Both the position numbers and the translations under genes were made by a program. From Exiguobacterium sp. (lineage in GTDB: Bacteria; Bacillota; Bacilli; Exiguobacteriales; Exiguobacteriaceae), in the NCBI RefSeq assembly GCF_020832205.1, contig NZ_JAFIFD010000043.1, positions 1 through 38,958 on the forward strand: a stretch of 38,958 nt of DNA, read 5' to 3'. Positions 1 through 8,298 of the stretch are shown one piece after another. The notes under the pieces were generated by a model. That model was given only the letters and a program-made list of their open reading frames with translations. It was not told the DNA's origin and ran no database searches. Within the stretch, counting starts at the first letter, position 1. The number at the start of each line of letters is the position of its first letter.

Positions 1-1
1 T

Positions 2-35
2 CCTAACGTTCTTGTGTCGCAACTTAAACGTTAGG
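2..35. repeat. short inverted repeat at window edge
   Basis: CCTAACGTT at 2-10 is the exact reverse complement of 27-35, with a 16-base spacer. It has no T-run, so it is not a typical terminator. Its role is unknown and it may belong to a gene outside the window. Confidence 0.4.
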
Positions 36-43
36 GTGAGATT

Positions 44-913
44 ATGATTGCTGGCAAGTCCTTTTTCTTTTCAAAAATAGGAGTGCAGAGTTGTGTACGT
101 TTCCGTTGCACACTTCTGCACTCCTATTTTGCACTACACAGACTTCAGTATCGCGAACATTTTTCAGTCAAACAAATGGAGTATCGAGAATGGAAATTGT
201 CAATCGCTCTACGAATCTTCGAAGGAATAAAGGTTTGCTCCACCGGAACGAGCGCAGAGCTATTTTTAAGAAAAGATGAACTCTTTACCTGGCTTTGGGC
301 ACAATGTTATGAGAACCGCAAAAAGCATATCCCTATTCATCTATTAGAGGATTGCACGCACCCCGTATTTTTACTAGCCCTTTACCTAGATGATGGTAGC
401 CTATCACTGACGAAATCGAAACGCTCTAAACTGAACCAAACGATTATCACTTCTCATATCTATCTCTATCTACAAGCTTTTTATCTCGACAAACTCGAAG
501 CTTTAAGTGATTTCATTTATCGAACCTTTCATCATCATTAGTTTGTATTGAGCCGTCGCTCAGATGGACATCTTTATACGCTATGCATCCAGAAAACAGA
601 AGAAGCAATCCGTTTCTTAAACGATTTGTCACCTTATGCTTACGCTATTCCATCAATGCATAAAAAGCTAGATTAGGAATATCGCTTGCAACTCGAACGC
701 GAGAAGGATCCAGACATGACTGTCATCGCCTCAAAAGCAAAAAATGAATATACATCTGAAGAAATTGATTATATCATCCAAGCAAAAAGCAATGGATTGA
801 CTGATGAGTCAATCGCGAAGTATTTGAACCGTACGTATTGGTCAGTCGTTTATAAGTGGCAAGATATTAAAAAACATCATTTAAAAGAGAGTGAATTTGT
901 CTATGTATACTAA
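44..913 (+). pseudogene. decayed LAGLIDADG-type endonuclease
   Basis: A single frame runs from about 44 to 913 but is cut by two TAG codons, at 539-541 and 674-676. Between and after them the frame still encodes sensible protein. The middle part has LALYLDDGSLS, which resembles the second LAGLIDADG motif of intron or free-standing homing endonucleases, preceded by a segment (SVKQMEYREWK) like the region that follows the first motif in this family. The last ~60 codons look like a small helix-turn-helix (GLTDESIAKYLNRTYWSVVYKW). The first LAGLIDADG motif is missing; its place is occupied by the 16-bp inverted repeat at 74-130. I read this as an N-terminally truncated, inactivated gene. The neighbouring hag gene is intact, so nothing suggests that the element interrupts it. 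The region is more AT-rich than most of the window. The family call rests on motif memory, not a search. Confidence 0.6.
74..130. terminator. long hairpin, probable bidirectional terminator
   Basis: AAAATAGGAGTGCAGA at 74-89 is perfectly complementary to 115-130, with a 25-base loop that can itself partly pair (TGTG with CACA). A-rich and T-rich ends lie on both sides, as in a bidirectional intrinsic terminator. It could end transcription of a gene upstream of the window, or be the edge of the event that truncated the endonuclease gene. Confidence 0.5.
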
Positions 914-952
914 AAATGTCCGTCCCTCCTAGAACGAGGGGCGGACATTTTT
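912..952. terminator. bidirectional intrinsic terminator
   Basis: AAAAATGTCCGtCCCTC pairs with GAGGGgCGGACATTTTT across a short loop. It lies just downstream of the flagellin stop (minus strand) and of the endonuclease remnant (plus strand), so it serves both directions. Confidence 0.85.
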
Positions 953-996
953 GCAATTAGATTCTTGTGGCTTTTGGTTAAGAAATAGTATTAATC

Positions 997-1839
997 TTAA
1001 CGAAGAAGTTGAAGAACTGCTTGCGGCTGTTGGTTTGCTTGACTGAGCATTGCTTGTGAAGCTTGGTTAAGGATGTTGTTCTTCGTGAAGTTCATCATCT
1101 CTTTCGCCATGTCAACGTCACGGATACGTGACTCAGCAGCTTGAAGGTTTTCAGCCGAAGTGCTCAAGTTGTTGATTGTGTGCTCGAGACGGTTTTGAGT
1201 TGCTCCCAAAAGTGAACGTCCTTTTGATACTGTTTCGATTTGAGTCGAGATTGTCTCAATCAACGCTGTTGAAAGCGCTGAAGTCGCAACGCTTGCTCCA
1301 GACAAAGTTCCGACCGCTGCTTCAATAGTTGTCAAATCAATCCCTGCAGTGGCAAAATCCACTTCCATAGTTTGTGCGTTGTTAGCACCAACTTGGAATG
1401 TCACCGTTCCACCAACACCTGCAGAACCGTCTAAAAGAGTCTGTTCGTTGAACTCAGTGTTGTCTTTGATGCGCGTGATTTCTTTACCAAGTTCAGCCAA
1501 CTCGTCACCGATTGCATCGCGGTCTACTTCTACGTTCGTGTCGTTCGACGCTTGAACCGCAAGTTCACGCATACGTTGAAGAATTGAGTGAGTCTCGTTC
1601 AATGCGCCTTCAGCTGTTTGAATCATTGAGATACCATCTTGTGCGTTTTTCGAAGCCATATCAAGACCGCGAATTTGTCCACGCATTTTTTCAGAGATTG
1701 CAAGACCAGCAGCGTCATCTCCAGCGCGGTTGATGCGAAGACCTGAAGATAATTTCTCCATTGCTTTCCCAGCGTTTGAAGTGTTTGCTGTCATGTTACG
1801 GTGTGCGTTCATTGCATTAAGGTTGTGGTTAATAATCAT
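997..1839 (-). CDS. hag: flagellin
   Basis: This is the filament protein of the flagellum, exported by the flagellar type III apparatus and polymerised under the FliD cap. The 280-residue protein has the conserved N-terminal D0/D1 (MIINHNLNAMNAHRN, then KLSSGLRINRAGDDAAGLAISEKMR) and C-terminal D1/D0 (ESRIRDVDMAKEMMNF, ending AVLQLLR). The central variable region is short, as in other Bacillota flagellins without large D2/D3 domains. The ATG at 1839 follows a TGGAGGG ribosome site at 1848-1854. The gene is monocistronic, with its own SigD promoter and a ~118-base leader bearing CsrA-type sites. In B. subtilis hag directly follows csrA; here the two are ~17.7 kb apart. The identification is certain. 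Confidence 0.98.
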   Translation of the reverse strand: MIINHNLNAMNAHRNMTANTSNAGKAMEKLSSGLRINRAGDDAAGLAISEKMRGQIRGLDMASKNAQDGISMIQTAEGALNETHSILQRMRELAVQASNDTNVEVDRDAIGDELAELGKEITRIKDNTEFNEQTLLDGSAGVGGTVTFQVGANNAQTMEVDFATAGIDLTTIEAAVGTLSGASVATSALSTALIETISTQIETVSKGRSLLGATQNRLEHTINNLSTSAENLQAAESRIRDVDMAKEMMNFTKNNILNQASQAMLSQANQQPQAVLQLLR

Positions 1840-1847
1840 TGTAATTT

Positions 1848-1898
1848 CCCTCCATAGGTTTGAGTTTTTTCCGCTCTTCCAAATCCATTTGTCCGAGC
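1848..1898 (-). promoter_or_regulatory. hag leader: RBS and GGA hairpin (CsrA-type sites)
   Basis: The transcribed strand has AUGGAGGG at the ribosome site (1848-1854) and, ~25 bases upstream, a stem GCUC...GAGC (1873-1876 with 1895-1898) enclosing CAAAUGGAUUUG (1880-1891), so an AUGGA is held in a hairpin loop. In B. subtilis CsrA binds two GGA sites in the hag leader, one at the Shine-Dalgarno and one in an upstream hairpin. The layout matches; binding is inferred. csrA and fliW are both in this window. Confidence 0.6.
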
Positions 1899-1899
1899 A

Positions 1900-1930
1900 T
1901 ACAAGGTTTAGGCCGGCCCCTCACCTTGTA
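1900..1930 (-). promoter_or_regulatory. upstream hairpin in hag 5' leader
   Basis: TACAAGG (1900-1906) and CCTTGTA (1924-1930) are complementary, with GGCCGGCC in the loop. It is the 5' part of the long flagellin leader and may stabilise the mRNA. There is no T-run, so it is not a terminator. Confidence 0.45.
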
Positions 1931-1963
1931 TTAGTTGGTAACGTTTTTGCGTTTCCATACTCT

Positions 1964-1990
1964 ATATCGGAGTCATCCCCGTACTGTTTA
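1964..1990 (-). promoter_or_regulatory. SigD promoter of hag
   Basis: On the minus strand TAAA (1987-1990), exactly 15 bases, then TCCGATAT (1964-1971). The SigD consensus is TAAA-N15-GCCGATAT, so one mismatch. The expected start is near 1957, giving a leader of ~118 bases. The same -10 sequence occurs before yvyF at 24370. Confidence 0.85.
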
Positions 1991-2044
1991 GTCTTTTCCA
2001 AAAAAAAGTTACACGTTATGACTCCTTATATTTAAATCACATAG

Positions 2045-2069
2045 AAAAACGACCCATCATTGGGCCGTT
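2045..2069 (-). terminator. terminator of the ureide operon
   Basis: Minus strand ACGGCCCA / TGGGTCGT with a four-base loop and a T-run. It lies immediately after the carbamate kinase stop and separates the operon from the hag promoter. Confidence 0.8.
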
Positions 2070-2074
2070 CCTCC

Positions 2075-3007
2075 TCACTTCACTACCACTTCCTCCACAA
2101 ACCTCGTCCCTGTCTTCCCTGCAATCGCCTCACCCGCTTGCTCGAGCGACGTGATGATCGCCTCACGCCCTGGCCGTGACGTCACGAACGAGAGCGCCGA
2201 CTCGACTTTCGGCAACATACTACCGGCCGGGAACTGCCCGTCTTGAATATACTCTCGTGCCTCATCCACCGATAACATCGCAATCCCGCGCTGCGTCGGC
2301 TTCCCAAAGTCGACTGCGACTTGGTCGACCGCCGTCAAGATGAACAACACGTCGACGTCAAGTTCACGCGCGAGCAGCTCACTTGCCCGGTCCTTATCGA
2401 TGACCGCATCGACCCCGACGAGACGTCCGTCTTCTCGGACGACCGGAATCCCGCCACCGCCACCGGCGATGACAACGTGGCCGGCTGACACGAGCGAACG
2501 GATCACGTCCACCTCGATAATCTCGATCGGTTCCGGTGACGGGATGACGCGGCGATACCCGCGCCCCGAGTCCTCGATGAACATCATCCCTTTCTTCTCG
2601 AACCGACCGGCCTCGTCTTTCGTATAAAATTGACCGATCGGTTTCGTCGGACGCTTAAACGCCAGGTCGTCTTTTGCGACGAGCGTCTGCGTCACGACCG
2701 ACGCGACCGCTTTGTCGATACCACGGCGTCCCAACTCTTCACGGAGTGCTTGTTGCAAATGATAGCCGATATATCCTTGGCTCATCGCAACGGCTTCCGC
2801 CATCGGGACGTCCGGTTGCGCGTCCGCCTCGTCGAACACTTGATGGATCATGCCGACTTGCGGCCCGTTCCCGTGCGATAAAATGATGTCGTGTCCGGCT
2901 TCAATCAAATCAGCGATCGAACGTGCTGCTTCGCGGACGAGTTCGAGCTGTTCGGTCGGACTGTTGCCGAGGGCATTCCCGCCGAGGGCGATAAGTAACT
3001 TAGACAT
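2075..3007 (-). CDS. allK: carbamate kinase (catabolic)
   Basis: Carbamate kinase of the amino-acid kinase fold makes ATP from carbamoyl phosphate and ADP, releasing carbamate that falls apart to CO2 and ammonia. The 310 residues match the usual family length. Visible motifs are the N-terminal GGNALG, SHGNGPQVG near residue 45, the glycine-rich GGGGGIPVV, and DKDRASELLA. The ATG at 3007 overlaps the stop of allG in ATGTCTAA, so translation is probably coupled. There are no arginine deiminase or ornithine carbamoyltransferase genes nearby, so the ArcC role is unlikely. Its place after allF/G/H matches E. coli ybcF (allK), which finishes oxalurate breakdown. The enzyme class is certain; the symbol rests on context. 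Confidence 0.9.
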   Translation of the reverse strand: MSKLLIALGGNALGNSPTEQLELVREAARSIADLIEAGHDIILSHGNGPQVGMIHQVFDEADAQPDVPMAEAVAMSQGYIGYHLQQALREELGRRGIDKAVASVVTQTLVAKDDLAFKRPTKPIGQFYTKDEAGRFEKKGMMFIEDSGRGYRRVIPSPEPIEIIEVDVIRSLVSAGHVVIAGGGGGIPVVREDGRLVGVDAVIDKDRASELLARELDVDVLFILTAVDQVAVDFGKPTQRGIAMLSVDEAREYIQDGQFPAGSMLPKVESALSFVTSRPGREAIITSLEQAGEAIAGKTGTRFVEEVVVK

Positions 3008-4403
3008 GGCTGACCTCCTCTGAATACGCTTTTAACGCTTTCGCGAAACAGTCGAGCGGCGGATGGACGATGCCGGCCCCGACTTGACCGATTCCGGCCT
3101 CGCGGTGCGCCATACCTGTGTTGATGACCGGGAGAACCCCCGTCTCGATGACTTTTCGAATGTCGATGCCGAGCGGCGTGCCGCGGAAATCGAGTGTCGG
3201 AATCGAGTACGTGTTGTTCTCGTCTTCTGTGATTGTATACATCGAACGCGAATAGTCGAGCGCGTCCTCGACTGCTCCCCCGACGAACTGCACGATCGCC
3301 GGGGCGCCGCCCATGGCGAAGCCGCCAATGCCGAGCGTCTCGGTGATGGCGCTGTCGCCGAGGTCCGGTGCCGCGTCAGTCGGCTCGAACCCTGGGAACA
3401 ACAACCCTTCGACGAAGTTCGCCGGTGCCGTGAACCATCCGTCGAGACCGCTCACCCGAATCCCGAAGTCGACACCGTTCCGTGCCATCGTCGTGACGAT
3501 GGTCGAGCCTTTCACGCCGTGACCGGCGTCAAGCGACGCTTTCGCCGCCGGCATCGACAAGTTGAGGAAATAGTGCTCATTCTTTTGAATGAAGGCGAGC
3601 GCTTGTTTCCGGACGTCATCATCCAAATCCGCTTCCAGAAACGCCGGCATCATGTCCCGAAGGAACAGGCTCGTCGCCGCCTTATTGCGGTTATGGCACT
3701 CGTCGCCCATATGGAGCGCCTGGGCGATCAACGTGCGCAAGTCGACCGGACCCGATACGTCGAGCGCTTTTTGAAGCGCCGACATGTACACTTTCTCAAT
3801 CCACCGTAAGCGCTCGAGCACTTCAATTGAGAACGCCCCGAAGCGGAGCACTTTCCCGAGCCCTTCGTTCACCGTGCAGTACGCCCGGTTCCCATCCGTC
3901 ACGTTCTCGATGATATGGACCGGCATCGATGGCGAGATGACGCCGGCCATCGGTCCGACCGCGTCATGCTCGTGGCATGGGGCGAACTCGATGGCACCCG
4001 ACGCCGCGAGTTCACGAGCCTCGGCTTCCGTCGTCGCGAGCCCTTCATAGAGGATGGCCCCGATGACGGCACCTTGCATCGGTCCACACATGTCCGCCCA
4101 TTCGACGGGCGGACCGGCGTGCAAGATGAGGTGGGCGTGCATCCCTGGAATCTCATAGCGAGCGTGGTTGATGCCTACGAGCATCGGATGGGCCGCTTTG
4201 ATCTTCGCGACGGCCTCCGCGTTCCGCTCATTCGTCTCATCCGTGTTCAACCGGTCGAGCGCTGCGAGCAAGGCGATATCCCCGCTCGCTGGAGGCGACC
4301 AGTCGTATTGGACGACGTCCGTCCCTTGCCGTTCGATATCTTTTGAGAACGTCGACGCCCCGATGTTGATGGCGTGTAACGTTGAATTGAACCAGTTAGC
4401 CAT
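3000..4403 (-). CDS. allG: DUF1116 protein, oxamate carbamoyltransferase subunit AllG
   Basis: This is a YlbE/DUF1116 family member, one part of the AllFGH complex that in E. coli converts oxalurate and phosphate to oxamate and carbamoyl phosphate. I place the start at the ATG at 4403 (MANWFNSTL, 467 residues). It follows a GGAGTGGAG ribosome site and overlaps the allF stop in ATGGCTAA. The longer frame, 22 codons upstream, would begin inside allF with a low-complexity basic stretch and is unlikely. Family-like features are the HAHLILHAGPPVEWADMCGP segment, CHEHDAVGPMAG, glycine-rich segments such as GIGGFAMGGAPA, and the C-terminal NTGMAHREAGIGQVGAG. It is probably cytosolic. The family assignment is firm; substrate specificity cannot be read from the sequence. 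Confidence 0.88.
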   Translation of the reverse strand: MANWFNSTLHAINIGASTFSKDIERQGTDVVQYDWSPPASGDIALLAALDRLNTDETNERNAEAVAKIKAAHPMLVGINHARYEIPGMHAHLILHAGPPVEWADMCGPMQGAVIGAILYEGLATTEAEARELAASGAIEFAPCHEHDAVGPMAGVISPSMPVHIIENVTDGNRAYCTVNEGLGKVLRFGAFSIEVLERLRWIEKVYMSALQKALDVSGPVDLRTLIAQALHMGDECHNRNKAATSLFLRDMMPAFLEADLDDDVRKQALAFIQKNEHYFLNLSMPAAKASLDAGHGVKGSTIVTTMARNGVDFGIRVSGLDGWFTAPANFVEGLLFPGFEPTDAAPDLGDSAITETLGIGGFAMGGAPAIVQFVGGAVEDALDYSRSMYTITEDENNTYSIPTLDFRGTPLGIDIRKVIETGVLPVINTGMAHREAGIGQVGAGIVHPPLDCFAKALKAYSEEVSHV

Positions 4404-5949
4404 GGATCTCCACTCCTTTTTTGACGATGGTGCTGGCGATTTCGACCGCCTCGGCGTTACTGCGGGCAACGAACGCCCCGACTTGTTCGAGACGACGTTT
4501 CTGGTCGGCGTATCCTTGTTTATCGGTGTCGGTGCCGCAGATGTACGTCACGATTGGCAAGATGCGACCTTCTCGTTTGGCGATCGCTTGCGCTTGTTTC
4601 AACGTCTCGATTGATTCCCCGACCGGGTCGTCGTGTGAACCGTAACCGAGTTCAAAGTCGAGGAGGAGTACGCCACACGTCGGATCGGCCGCTTCTTTTA
4701 AAATACGCTCGTTGCGTAGCGCCGGCTCGATCATCGGATGCGGCTTGCCGACCGTGAAGGCGTCATCGCCGAGGTCGACGAGCGTATGGCCCGTGCTCGT
4801 GAAGACGTCGGTCATTTTCTCTTCTGTGCGTTTGGCGACGTTGCTCGTGAGCGGATTGACCCGGCCCCGTAAAATCGACAGCGCCTCGGCCGTGAGCGTT
4901 CCCCCGCAGAACAAGCCGCGAATGAACCGCTCCGTCCCTTGCGTCCGGTGCACGACGTTGCTCCACGTCTTCGCCTCTTCTGAGACGAGTTCGACGTTCA
5001 AGTTCGGCTCATACGTCCGGACCGCGGCGAGCGCCGCCTCGAACAACGTCGTCGTGAACGTCACGTGTGGCGGCAAATCATCAGGTGCTTTTCCGTCAAG
5101 GAGACCAAGGACGACCGGCTTGTCGGCACGCGTCACACGTTCTAAAATCATCTGTTCGACTTCTTTGGCCGGCGGTTTCGAGATGAGAACGAGCACGTCC
5201 GTCGCCTCGTCCGCGAGCAACGCGTCGATACCTTGGCGCATCATGATGCCACCGATGTCACTCGACAAGTCGCGTCCTCCCGTCCCGATCGCTTGGGAGA
5301 CACCGTAGCCGAGCCGGTCGACTTGGACCATCACTTCTTGAAGGCCTGTCCCGGAAGCGGCGATCATGCCGATCCCGCCCCGGCGCACGTCGTTGGCGAA
5401 ACAGAGGCCGGTCCCGTTGATCATCGCCGTACCGCAGTCCGGCCCCATGACGAACAGTCCGTTCTCGGCGGCGTACGTCTTCAAGTCCCGCTCGTCTTCG
5501 ACTGAGACGTTGTCACTGAACAACATGACGTGAAGGCCGCTCTCGAGCGCCCGGCGTGCCTCACGGGCCGCGAACTCACCCGGCACCGAAATGACGGCGA
5601 GATTCGCCTCTGGACTCATCTCACGCGCTGCGCCAAACGTCGTCACGCTCGTCTTCTCGCCTCGCTTCCCGCCCGCTTTCTTCGCACCGAGCGCTGCCTC
5701 GACTTCTTCTAAGATTTGCGGTAGCACCGACTCTTCGGCACGACAAGCGATTAACAGGTCGGCATCAGACGCCTCACGCGCCTCGTCCGTCATGAGCCCG
5801 ACGTTCTCGAGCAGCTCTTTATTCATCGGGGTTGCCATCGAAACGATGACCTCATCGACTCCTTCTTGTTTTTTTAACTTCCCGGCGAGCGACATGAGCG
5901 TCACCGAGTCATGATACGTCTTCTTCTTCACGATCGTTTGATGAATCAC
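4396..5949 (-). CDS. allF: FdrA-family acyl-CoA-synthetase-like protein AllF
   Basis: FdrA belongs to the succinyl-CoA synthetase alpha-chain fold and is a part of oxamate carbamoyltransferase (AllF). The fold uses phosphate chemistry, which suits phosphorolysis of a ureido bond. Visible features are the N-terminal KKKTYHDSVTLM typical of FdrA, a nucleotide-binding segment ending in GPDCGTAMI, GMIAASGTGLQEVM, GTGGRDLSSDIGG, and a C-terminal domain with FCGGTLTAEAL and GYGSHDDP. I chose the GTG at 5949 because AAAGGA lies at a normal distance and the protein then starts MIHQTIVKKKTY like its relatives; the GTG at 5958 has no spacing. This gives 517 residues, against ~555 in E. coli. It overlaps allH by 41 bases. 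The family call is secure. Confidence 0.9.
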   Translation of the reverse strand: MIHQTIVKKKTYHDSVTLMSLAGKLKKQEGVDEVIVSMATPMNKELLENVGLMTDEAREASDADLLIACRAEESVLPQILEEVEAALGAKKAGGKRGEKTSVTTFGAAREMSPEANLAVISVPGEFAAREARRALESGLHVMLFSDNVSVEDERDLKTYAAENGLFVMGPDCGTAMINGTGLCFANDVRRGGIGMIAASGTGLQEVMVQVDRLGYGVSQAIGTGGRDLSSDIGGIMMRQGIDALLADEATDVLVLISKPPAKEVEQMILERVTRADKPVVLGLLDGKAPDDLPPHVTFTTTLFEAALAAVRTYEPNLNVELVSEEAKTWSNVVHRTQGTERFIRGLFCGGTLTAEALSILRGRVNPLTSNVAKRTEEKMTDVFTSTGHTLVDLGDDAFTVGKPHPMIEPALRNERILKEAADPTCGVLLLDFELGYGSHDDPVGESIETLKQAQAIAKREGRILPIVTYICGTDTDKQGYADQKRRLEQVGAFVARSNAEAVEIASTIVKKGVEIHG

Positions 5950-6754
5950 GATTCCCACTCCTTTGTGCGATAATGCCGGCGTGAACGCCGACTAAAAAGT
6001 CTGTGCCTGATGTCGAACCGATGGCGAGCACGCGTTTCAGTGCATCGAGGTCGGTCAACGAATGAAACAAATCGAGCACCGCCTCGTTCGTCCGTCCGTG
6101 ATACGCATGACGGAGCATCTGGTAGCTGACGCGCGTCGTCTTGTCGCGGCTGATCCGGAGCATCTCGAGCGGAACGTCGAGCGGTTGTCCGAGCAGATGA
6201 GCAGCGAGCAAGCGGCCGGTCACATAATCGTCGCCAGCAGGCGTCAGTCCGGGACCAAGACCGATCAACCGGTCGAGCTTTCCTTCTGCCATCACCTGGT
6301 CGATGAAGCGCTCTTCTGTGTTCCAACGTCCGGCGCTCAACGCCTCGAATCGTTTTCGATACGGCCTGAGCACCCCGCCTTCTTTTCCGTATGTGATGAG
6401 GAACTCGTACAACTCGTCGACCGAGGCGTCATCGACAGGACGTGCCTTGACGTGGAGGTCGACCGGTGCCGCGTCAAGCGACACCGTCAACCCGTTCTCA
6501 AACGTGAAACCTTCCCCGATGACGACGCGTGTCCCGATGTCCGGGGCGACCGAACGAAAGTCGAGCACATCACTCAGTTGAACCATATCGGGCGCGAGCG
6601 GACGACGGGGCGTGGAGACGGCAATCAGCCGATCCCGCTCAATCAACTCGATGTTCAGGACGTTTTGAAAGACGCTATGCACGTAACCGATCTGTCCATT
6701 CAACAAGCCGACGTCTAGCATCGCATCCCGCCGTACCCCCTCGAGCCAAGACAT
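5909..6754 (-). CDS. allH: DUF2877 protein, oxamate carbamoyltransferase subunit AllH
   Basis: YlbF/DUF2877 family, the third part of the AllFGH carbamoyltransferase. The family signature LIGLGPGLTPAGDDYVTG lies near residue 165, and GSTSGTDFLVG near residue 250. There are 281 residues, no signal peptide and no membrane segment. The ATG at 6754 shares one base with the stop of the upstream permease (TAATG), and the 3' end overlaps allF, so the four enzyme genes are one translation-coupled block. The family is certain from the two glycine motifs; the role in the complex is taken from the E. coli proteins. Confidence 0.88.
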   Translation of the reverse strand: MSWLEGVRRDAMLDVGLLNGQIGYVHSVFQNVLNIELIERDRLIAVSTPRRPLAPDMVQLSDVLDFRSVAPDIGTRVVIGEGFTFENGLTVSLDAAPVDLHVKARPVDDASVDELYEFLITYGKEGGVLRPYRKRFEALSAGRWNTEERFIDQVMAEGKLDRLIGLGPGLTPAGDDYVTGRLLAAHLLGQPLDVPLEMLRISRDKTTRVSYQMLRHAYHGRTNEAVLDLFHSLTDLDALKRVLAIGSTSGTDFLVGVHAGIIAQRSGNRDSSNDREEEDVS

Positions 6755-8298
6755 TATGACACCTTCTCTCGTTCCGGAACGACGTCTTCTTTTGCCCGGT
6801 ACAGGCTGAGCGCGATCAAGCCGGCTGCGGCGACGATGTAGCCGATAGCGACATCTAGCCCGACACCGATCCCGATTTCGGCACTATGAATGATGCCGAA
6901 GAAAGCGAGCAGTGCGGCAATCCCGGCATAAACCGCGGCGAGCCGGAACTTTTGATCGATAATGTAGATGACAATCGTTGCTAAGAGCATCGAGACGAGA
7001 ATGTCCGCCGAGCCGAGCGTCTGCCAGCCAAGATACGGGATCCCGTTCGCAGCAAGCGTTGCGTAGCCGACTTCTTGTGCCGACGTCCCGATCGCACCGA
7101 GTGCGTTGTTCACTTGCGTGATGATATAACTCGCGACGAACGGCATGAGCGCGATGATGAGCGCCGGGATATGCCGTTTCTCCGTCTCCCCGAACGCCTG
7201 GGCCCCGATGACCATCGCGATATAGACGAGGATCGGAAGCAAGGCGACGAGCGGAATGACTGACAAGACGAGCGGGAGCAAGCCGAGGAAGGCGAGGAAG
7301 ATGACCCCGACCCCGGTCGCTAGCGAGTAGCCGACGCGGGCCCCGGCTTTCTTCCAACCCGGGTGGCCGATGTAGATGATCATCGGATAGACGCTACCGA
7401 AGAAAGCACCAACGAGTGTAAGGAGTGCCGGGACGAGCATTGTGATCGTCGTCGGGTAATGGTCCCCGTCCGCCGCCGCACTTTCGATGTTGTCGAGACT
7501 CTCCAAGAAGTCATAGATGGCGAGCGGGATCGCCGCCGGTAGGAATGGCGCGAGAAGCGCAAAACCTTCCGCGAGCAAGTCGAGCCCGAAGATTGACGGG
7601 AACGCGAGCGAGAATCCGGCCGCTGCCGTGCGTACTTCATTAAAGTCCATGTAGCCTGTCGCCCAGGCGAGCACCATCCCGACCGCAATCGCCATAAGGC
7701 CGGCCGGCATATTTCCCGGTAAGCGCTTATGGGCGAGCCAGCCGGCGAGCACGATGACGAGCGTGAGCAACCCGATGTACGGTGTTGTATACACTTGTCC
7801 GAGCGGGTTCATCGCGATATATGTGAGCGCGATTCCCGCGAGCGAGGCAAGCATCGCCGAACGTGGGATGTACTTTTGGATGAATGGGCCGATGAACGCC
7901 CCAATCGTCATGATGAGACCTTGGACAATGTTCCAGGCGACACCGACCGCCCAAGCGATCATCCAGTCGTTCGTTTGAACATAGACCGGGAGCATGACCG
8001 CGAACGCGACGACGAAATAGTGCGGGACACTGATCCCGTACGGCATCGCGGTGACGTTGTCGCGACCTTCCCGTTGTGACAGGCGACGTGCCTGGAAGGC
8101 GAGGATGATGCCGCCGAGACCGACCGCGATCGCCGTCGCCGGGACGATCTTCCCATAGACGATGTCGCCCGGCATATTGATGGCGAAGACAAGGAGTCCG
8201 ATTGCCGCCAACAAGTTCGTGAGCACGTTACTGAATAAACCGAAGAACCCGTTCAAGTCCCCTTTGACGAACCATGGGGTGGCGTGTCGGTCATTCAT
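6754..8298 (-). CDS. NCS2-like nucleobase/ureide permease, copy 1
   Basis: A polytopic membrane protein of 514 residues with about 12 hydrophobic segments, of the xanthine/uracil/vitamin C permease superfamily. Features shared with the second permease of this operon are GDLNGFFGLFSN at the N terminus, VTAMPYGISVPH, the acidic segment FLESLDNIESAAADGDHYPT (the NCS2 substrate-site region), GHPGWKKAGARVGYS, and PILVYIAMVIGAQAF. The start at 8298 (MNDRHATPW) is chosen over the ATG five codons upstream because GGAGGAG then lies at normal distance and the start overlaps the amidohydrolase stop in ATGAATGA. Substrates of this branch are largely untested. Context suggests a ureide or related small amide, as inference only. 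Confidence 0.8.
   Translation of the reverse strand: MNDRHATPWFVKGDLNGFFGLFSNVLTNLLAAIGLLVFAINMPGDIVYGKIVPATAIAVGLGGIILAFQARRLSQREGRDNVTAMPYGISVPHYFVVAFAVMLPVYVQTNDWMIAWAVGVAWNIVQGLIMTIGAFIGPFIQKYIPRSAMLASLAGIALTYIAMNPLGQVYTTPYIGLLTLVIVLAGWLAHKRLPGNMPAGLMAIAVGMVLAWATGYMDFNEVRTAAAGFSLAFPSIFGLDLLAEGFALLAPFLPAAIPLAIYDFLESLDNIESAAADGDHYPTTITMLVPALLTLVGAFFGSVYPMIIYIGHPGWKKAGARVGYSLATGVGVIFLAFLGLLPLVLSVIPLVALLPILVYIAMVIGAQAFGETEKRHIPALIIALMPFVASYIITQVNNALGAIGTSAQEVGYATLAANGIPYLGWQTLGSADILVSMLLATIVIYIIDQKFRLAAVYAGIAALLAFFGIIHSAEIGIGVGLDVAIGYIVAAAGLIALSLYRAKEDVVPEREKVS

Noticed and set aside
44-913. Amber read-through or pyrrolysine-type recoding in the endonuclease gene
   Set aside because: No recoding signals or tRNA seen, the first catalytic motif is missing, and all real genes here use normal stops, so decay is simpler.
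997-1839. Insertion of the homing-type endonuclease into flagellin
   Set aside because: The flagellin gene is full length and undamaged, and a shared terminator lies between the two.
2075-3007. Arginine deiminase pathway carbamate kinase (arcC)
   Set aside because: No arcA, arcB or arcD nearby, and the gene overlaps allG in a ureide-type operon.
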